Shown here: in pieces, positions 59,150 to 64,000 of the stretch | Position numbering within the stretch: the stretch's first letter is position 1 | Layout: every line of letters begins with the position of its first letter | DNA from: Coffea arabica | Taxonomy: Eukaryota; Streptophyta; Magnoliopsida; Gentianales; Rubiaceae | DNA: 64,000 bases | NCBI RefSeq assembly: GCF_036785885.1 | Contig: NC_092323.1 | Location: 4,628,501-4,692,500 of the forward strand | Reading direction: 5' to 3' | Program-made: the position numbers and the translations under genes | Notes under the pieces: model-generated | The model's database searches: none | Seen by the model: only the letters and a program-made list of their open reading frames with translations | What the model was told of the DNA's origin: nothing

Positions 59150-59651
59150 CCTCCTCCCACAGTGGAACCACTGCTTACTCAAAACCTGTACAAACCAGTC
59201 ACGATCCAGAAATAGTCTGCGTTGTTTCAACGCCACCAACCAAACTCCAGTACCAAAACCTGAGAACTAACACACAGACACAGAATTAGAAGATCCAAAA
59301 CACGAAGCGAAACTGGAACACATGATCAAAAAAGAAAAATAAAAAATGAAAGATGGCAGCAAGGATCGACGCACCTAGATCTCCAAGGACTGGGACATCA
59401 GGATAAAATACGCTACATTATCTAGAAATCCAAGCGTATATCCAGAGCGAGTAGATGAATTCGGAAAGTTTCCTACAGTGGAAGGTTTTTGAATTTGGCG
59501 GTTGAATTTTGATCTTATTTTGGGAAAGTTTAATTTGGGAAAGTTTGTTGCAGAAGTTTCTAACACCCACAAGAGGCAATTTTCTCTCTCTAGAAACGAG
59601 AGAAAACGCTCTCATAGAGAGAGACTAACCCGCATCCTAACTTCGGGGTTT

Positions 59652-60903
59652 GTTTGGTTGAAATTTTGAGAAGGAAGCACTGAAATTGTAACATTTTACT
59701 GGTTTACCACAGAGCAAGGAACGTTTTTTGTAGTAAATAAATAGTAACAAAAAAGCAGGTCAAGGGTCCAACCAAATTGTCATTTAATTAAATATTTTCT
59801 TTTCTTTTCTTTCTTTTTTGTTTTTGTGTCAAAGGTTCAATTAACCAATTTCATTCACTAAAACTTATGTATGGACCAACAATGAGCTTAGGCAGCATCG
59901 CCAGAATATTAATGTTAAACCATTACAGTCTTAGCTTCAAATTAAAATGACGCATCAACCATCAATTGGAAGCCATCATGTAAAATATTGCTCTGGTATT
60001 AAAATTATTGACGTGATAATAACATCATCCATGAACCCATGAAAGAAAATATTAAGCGATAAAAGAAGTGGAAATATATTTCTTTCTGTAAAATTGTTAT
60101 TATTTAGTCTATATATTTTCATCATTAGATGCATAACACATAATTTAAATTTGAATTTGAAACTCAAATTTTGCATATGTATCGTATATCCAATCGTAAT
60201 AATATATACACCAACAAGATATATATGATTTATTCAAAATTTTTTGTCGCACGATTGCATTTTGAAATCTTGATCACTAGACCATAAGTGGTTTAAAAAG
60301 ATACCTCGTAATTTTTGCAAGTTCAGTGAAGTGACTAAAGTCCAAACTCCGCTGTCTTGCCACCGGAGTCCAAACAGAACCAAATAAATCCTTCACTCTC
60401 TGGCTGCGGGCTGATCCAACGATTATTGGAATGAACCATGATAACCAATGGTCCGAAGGCCCACAATGAAATATAAAATCCTCTATCCTAAATTCTTTCA
60501 TTCGTAGACTTATGGAATGAGATCATTTTTTTATTTTTTTTGAAGCAGAAATAGGAGAAATTGATGGGATATTTAGGTACTTGTTATGATTTTCTAAGAG
60601 GTTTTACCCAGTTAATAACTCCTAATAAATCTGCAAAATTAATTGATTTTGACCCCACTTACAGCCAATTAAAAAGGGTTACGAAAGAATTATAACTAAC
60701 ACCTAAATTGAGAGAAAATCTGCACGCATTTTTCTTTTGTATATAAACATTGAAATAAGACTTCCGACTCTTGAGTCAAAAGTCTTGCAATATGTTAGGT
60801 GACGGAAACTCGAGACTTTACTTTGCACTCAACAGCTCGATAGCATTGTGGTTTCTACTACTTTGAGAAAATTGTCTACAAAGTAGGGTGGATGTTTTAG
60901 TCA
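59652..60903. other. Intergenic between LINE and hAT-like element B
   Basis: AT-rich, no supported gene. The segment around 60300-60500 is less AT-rich but shows no recognisable product on either strand. Confidence 0.45.
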
Positions 60904-60911
60904 GATCTAGT

Positions 60912-61050
60912 CAGGACTGTTCACGAATCGAGTCGCTCGCGATTGTACGAGCTCAAGTCGAGTTCGGTCAATATCGAGCTCGAATCGAGTTCGAGTTAAT
61001 CAAGTAGAGTTCAAGCTCAAAAACATTAAGTTTGTTGGCTCGCGAGCTCG

Positions 61051-61096
<46 letters not shown>

Positions 61097-61311
61097 AATA
61101 ATAAAATTACATATATATCCCTAATATTTGTTAAAAAATTATTATTTTATTTATTTTTTAAAAATAAAAATAATAACTTTTTTTTTTATTTTTTAAGCTT
61201 GAGTTCGACATTTTGAGCTTGTCGAGTTCGAGTTCGAGTTTCATAAAATTAACAAGAGACTCGGCTCGATAAGACCAAAACTCGACTCGACTCAATTCGT
61301 TTGCACCTCTA
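60912..61311. mobile_element. hAT-like non-autonomous element B
   Basis: 400 bp, flanked by a perfect 8 bp direct repeat gatctagt (60904-60911 and 61312-61319). Ends are imperfect inverted repeats (caggactgttcacgaat at the left; tagaggtgcaaacgaatt read inward from the right). Subterminal regions are built from many tcgag/ctcga motifs in both orientations (gagttcgagtt, gctcgcgagctcg), and the centre is a long (AT)n tract. No transposase frame. Confidence 0.82.
61053..61093. repeat. (TA)n dinucleotide microsatellite
   Basis: About 20 uninterrupted TA units in the middle of hAT-like element B. Likely highly variable between individuals. Confidence 0.95.
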
Positions 61312-61319
61312 GATCTAGT

Positions 61320-62035
61320 TCAACTTTTGTGATTTTAATTTCTTTACAAGTTTGCATAAATCTTTTAAGTGTAGCCTAGCTATTTAATATGGTCATTCAT
61401 ATGTTATGACTTAATATGTTAAAATATATAAAAGGTGAGGAAAAGATACGGTGTAAATTTTTTTGTCACTTTGTATTTATTTATTTTGTTTAGCTTCCCA
61501 CTAAAAAGCTAAATAGTAGAAACTTTCAATAAGTGCTAAAATCACATTATACAACTTAGTTAAATCTTTTAATAACTATTTATTATTTTTCTTTATAAAT
61601 TTTTTCTTCGAAGTTGCACAGGCATGAGCGTGCATTTCCCAGCGGTTAAAATTGGTCTCGCATTGGAATTTAGGCTGATAAGATACCACTACCCGTGGTC
61701 GGATAGACTGACTGATGTCCAATAGACATCCCAAAAAATTAACTCAAAAATCTTGGGTACGCCGACCCTATCCTGAATCACCCTTCAGTCGTCTCAGGCT
61801 TTGCTTTCTTTTACAAAATTCTCTTCTAACAGTCAATGATAATGGAAGATCTGCTTGCCTAAAGAGAGCAGGTGTTAATATTTCAGAACATCAAATGAGA
61901 ATACCAATTCTTTTACCTGCTCATTGAACCAGGTATTTTTGCTTCTGCAAGTGCAATCTCGAGAATAATCTTGTATTGAGTTGAAATTCTTTGTGGGTTT
62001 CATGGATTTTTTGTTGACTTCAGTGTAGTATAAAG
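61320..62035. other. Upstream region of the FTSHi3-like gene
   Basis: Should contain promoter and 5' UTR of the plus-strand gene that starts at 62036. No further gene seen. Confidence 0.45.
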
Positions 62036-63067
62036 ATGTCAGCTTTTCCAATTATTCCCAATAATGGCTTAATAATTTCTCAAGAAAGATTCAAACTTGA
62101 TGTCGGAGAACCAAAATTTTTAGGAACATATAGAAGTGTAGCTAGTTCATTTTCTAAGTCATATCATAGTTTAGTTTCTCTGCCTTTATTGGGATGGAAT
62201 TATGGTCATTGGACATCCCAACATAGATTATATTTGCATAGTACTAGGTTTAAGTCACTCAGCAATGAGACGAGACAGGCAGAAACCCGCTTGGGGAAAA
62301 AGGTGAATTATGGTACGAGAAGGAAATTTTCAATAAGATTGCGACCGAGGTTAAGATTATACTGGAGAAGATTGAAAAGGGTTTCCATAAGCTCGATTTT
62401 AAATGGTCTTGGAACATTCATTCGTAAAAACGTGAGAAGAGTGACCCTTTCGACTTCTGTTGCGGTTGTTTTGGGGCTCTGCTTTTTGTTTCTGAAACTG
62501 ACTGCAACGTCGCCTCCTAAAGTTGTTCCCTACTCCGACTTGATCATGAGCCTGCAAAATGGAATGGTGTCAAAGGTTCTTTTCGAGGAGGGTACTCGTC
62601 GGATATACTACAACACAGAATCGTGGGTGATGAAAGATGCTCAAATATCAGAACGTGAAGCTTTAGCTCCTGGAAATAGTATAGATGATGGTCAAGCCGG
62701 CAATGATGTTCTAAAAACGAGTCAAATGGGTAGCAATGTGCTTAATAAAATGGTGAAAAGCCGAGCTTCTACTCCTTTATGGCAATTTTCTACCAGGAAG
62801 ATTGATCACGATGAAGGATATCTTCTTAGTCTAATGAGGGAAAAAGGAACTTCATACAGCTCAGCCCCTCAATCACTACTTGCGTCAATCAGGAATTCAT
62901 TGATAACAATGCTGTCATTATGGATCCCATTAACTCCTATCATGTGGCTTCTTTATCGTCAACTTTCTGCGGCCAATAGTCCAGCTAGAAGACGAAGGCC
63001 AAGTAATCAGTTGGTTACTTTTGATGATGTGGATGGTGTGGATACTGCAAAAGTAGAGCTTATGGAG
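62036..63067 (+). CDS. FTSHI3: FTSHi3-like inactive FtsH-type protein, first exon (gene runs off the window)
   Basis: Exon 1 codes for 344 residues from ATG 62036 to a GAG/GTATCC donor at 63067/63068. Layout: a basic, Ser-rich N-terminus of about 130 residues (probable chloroplast transit peptide with RLRPRLRLYWRRLKR), TM helix about 137-157 (TSVAVVLGLCFLFLKL), an FtsH extracellular-type segment (VPYSDLIMSLQNGMVSKVLF), a second TM about 288-308 (LWIPLTPIMWLLYRQL), and the start of the AAA module (VTFDDVDGVDTAKVELME). The LSLMREKG..YSSAPQS and WIPLTP.MWLLYRQLSAANSPA strings fit Arabidopsis FTSHi3 (At3g02450) as I recall it. FTSHi proteins lack the zinc-protease motif and act in plastid complexes. 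The rest of the AAA domain must lie beyond the window, so inactivity of the protease site is inferred from the family. Confidence 0.82.
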
Positions 63068-64000
63068 GTATCCTCAAAATTTTGCTCATTAAATTTCATT
63101 TGCAGACACGCTTCTCATTGTTGATTTTTCCGAGAATGCATATTAGAACTAGAGATTGTAACTAAGAGGAAGTTTAAATGGCCATGAAATTCTCTTTGAG
63201 GACATGATTCATGTGGGCCCGCCTGTGTAAATGCAGCTAAATATAGAGCAGAGATTGTTAGTTCAACCTTTTGACTGCTCTGTGGTACCATTTGCGCTTG
63301 ATGTGTGCAATGCTATTTGTCCCTTTCTTAAGCTGAACAATTGTTTGGTTCAAAACTTGGATATAGAAAAAGGAATATCATTCATAAGGAAAGTTCTGCA
63401 ATCTTTAAGTTTTGGCAATAATCTTATCCCCAAAGAAAAAAAGTTTCAGCAAAATAACTGTTATGAGAAAATATATTACATGCTGTTCTAAGCAGTATTA
63501 TGGTTTTTTTTCCCTTTTATTTTCCTAAATATCTTTCTCTTTTTCTGGTTTTACTAAGGATGAGTACAAGGAACCAGGTAACCCATTTACTGGACCTCTT
63601 GACCCTTAACATTTTTTGAAACTTAGTGTCACTCCTCATTAAATCAAGTATTGATCTACAACATTAGTTGTCCAACTGCAGTTTAAAACTGTCTTGGTAA
63701 ACTTGAATAGTTTATAGTTCAATATATGGAATTGGTTTCATACTCCATCATAGATGTAGATCACTAAACATGGTTTGCTTCTTAGATGAACATTGGTATG
63801 CCAACCACTTGGTGTACTTGCTTTAGTTACCAAATCTTATACTCAGGATGATTATAGACACTAATAGTTCTCACCTATTTTTGGTCTGGAAATGAGAAAG
63901 TCAAATTTCTCAGCATCATTATATGAACAATAGTTGTGATTGAATTTCTGCTTTGATTTTCACTTTCAATACTGCTTGCTAATAGTAAGAGACATACCTT
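63068..64000 (+). other. Intron 1 of the FTSHi3-like gene (partial)
   Basis: No second exon with Walker A or the expected EIVSCL-type continuation is visible, so this stretch reads as the first part of a long intron running off the window. Confidence 0.6.

Larger units (their letters stand above)
53440..59638 (-). mobile_element. L1-type LINE with RNase H domain, near full length
   Basis: A 6.2 kb insertion bounded by a perfect 13 bp target duplication aacttcggggttt (53427-53439 and 59639-59651). Read on the minus strand, a leader of about 490 bases is followed by ORF1 (nucleic-acid-binding, CCHC knuckle), ORF2 (endonuclease, reverse transcriptase, zinc-binding linker, RNase H) and a short A-rich tail against the left duplication. 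This is the plant L1 layout, with RNase H as the last domain. Both ORFs carry stops and frame changes, so this copy cannot move by itself. The clear duplication and near-complete length suggest it is not very old. Its 3' end lies about 350 bp upstream of the SAMDC TATA box. Confidence 0.93.

Noticed and set aside
63544-63562. Short segment gatgagtacaaggaacca with flanking AG and GT, a possible FTSHi3 microexon
   Set aside because: The encoded DEYKEP does not match what follows the VELME segment in FtsH proteins.
1-64000. CRISPR arrays, operons, prophage or other prokaryote-type systems
   Set aside because: Spliced nuclear plant genes throughout; no such structure seen.

Overview
This is nuclear DNA from a flowering plant, almost certainly a eudicot. 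The genes have many short GT-AG introns, their products match angiosperm families closely, and the spaces between them are AT-rich and full of plant transposons. No prokaryotic or organellar gene content is visible. I could not pin down the species.

Layout. 1-7078: long non-coding stretch. 7079-9276 (-): a CONSTANS/COL-type flowering-time regulator in two exons. 9.3-14.3 kb: intergenic. 14284-17164 (-): Mediator subunit MED18 in five exons, with a degenerate tandem repeat (17.43-17.97 kb) and a Mutator-like element (18340-19414) upstream. 20263-23377 (-): an 11-exon NIK-type LRR receptor kinase. 23.4-29.2 kb: intergenic with one Stowaway MITE. 29244-31214 (-): an intronless mitochondrial-type PPR gene with a hAT-like element just upstream (31462-32212). 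34284-34766 (-): a three-exon KIN1/KIN2-type small hydrophilic stress protein. 36348-38391 (+): a decayed GDSL esterase/lipase gene with a SINE-like insertion just past its end. 40859-42634 (-): a second intronless PPR gene with another Stowaway MITE upstream. 44274-49677 (+): a broken Ty3/gypsy LTR retrotransposon. 50261-about 53055 (-): an S-adenosylmethionine decarboxylase (SAMDC) locus with its 5' leader and conserved tiny plus small upstream ORFs, but with one nonsense codon in the enzyme reading frame. 53440-59638 (-): a near full-length L1-type LINE. 60912-61311: a second hAT-like element. 62036 to beyond the window (+): the first exon of an FTSHi3-like inactive FtsH protease gene.

The genes do not form an operon-like pathway; they are independent housekeeping, stress, receptor and flowering genes. 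From memory, the CO/COL, SAMDC, KIN, PPR, NIK1 and FTSHi3 neighbours recall two duplicated Arabidopsis segments (around At5g15840-At5g16000 and At3g02380-At3g02490), so this looks like an anciently conserved block loaded with newer transposons. The most notable observation is the SAMDC locus: its polyamine-sensing upstream ORF cassette is intact, while the main ORF carries a TGG-to-TGA change at codon 163 and stays open on both sides of it. I found no convincing new biological system.
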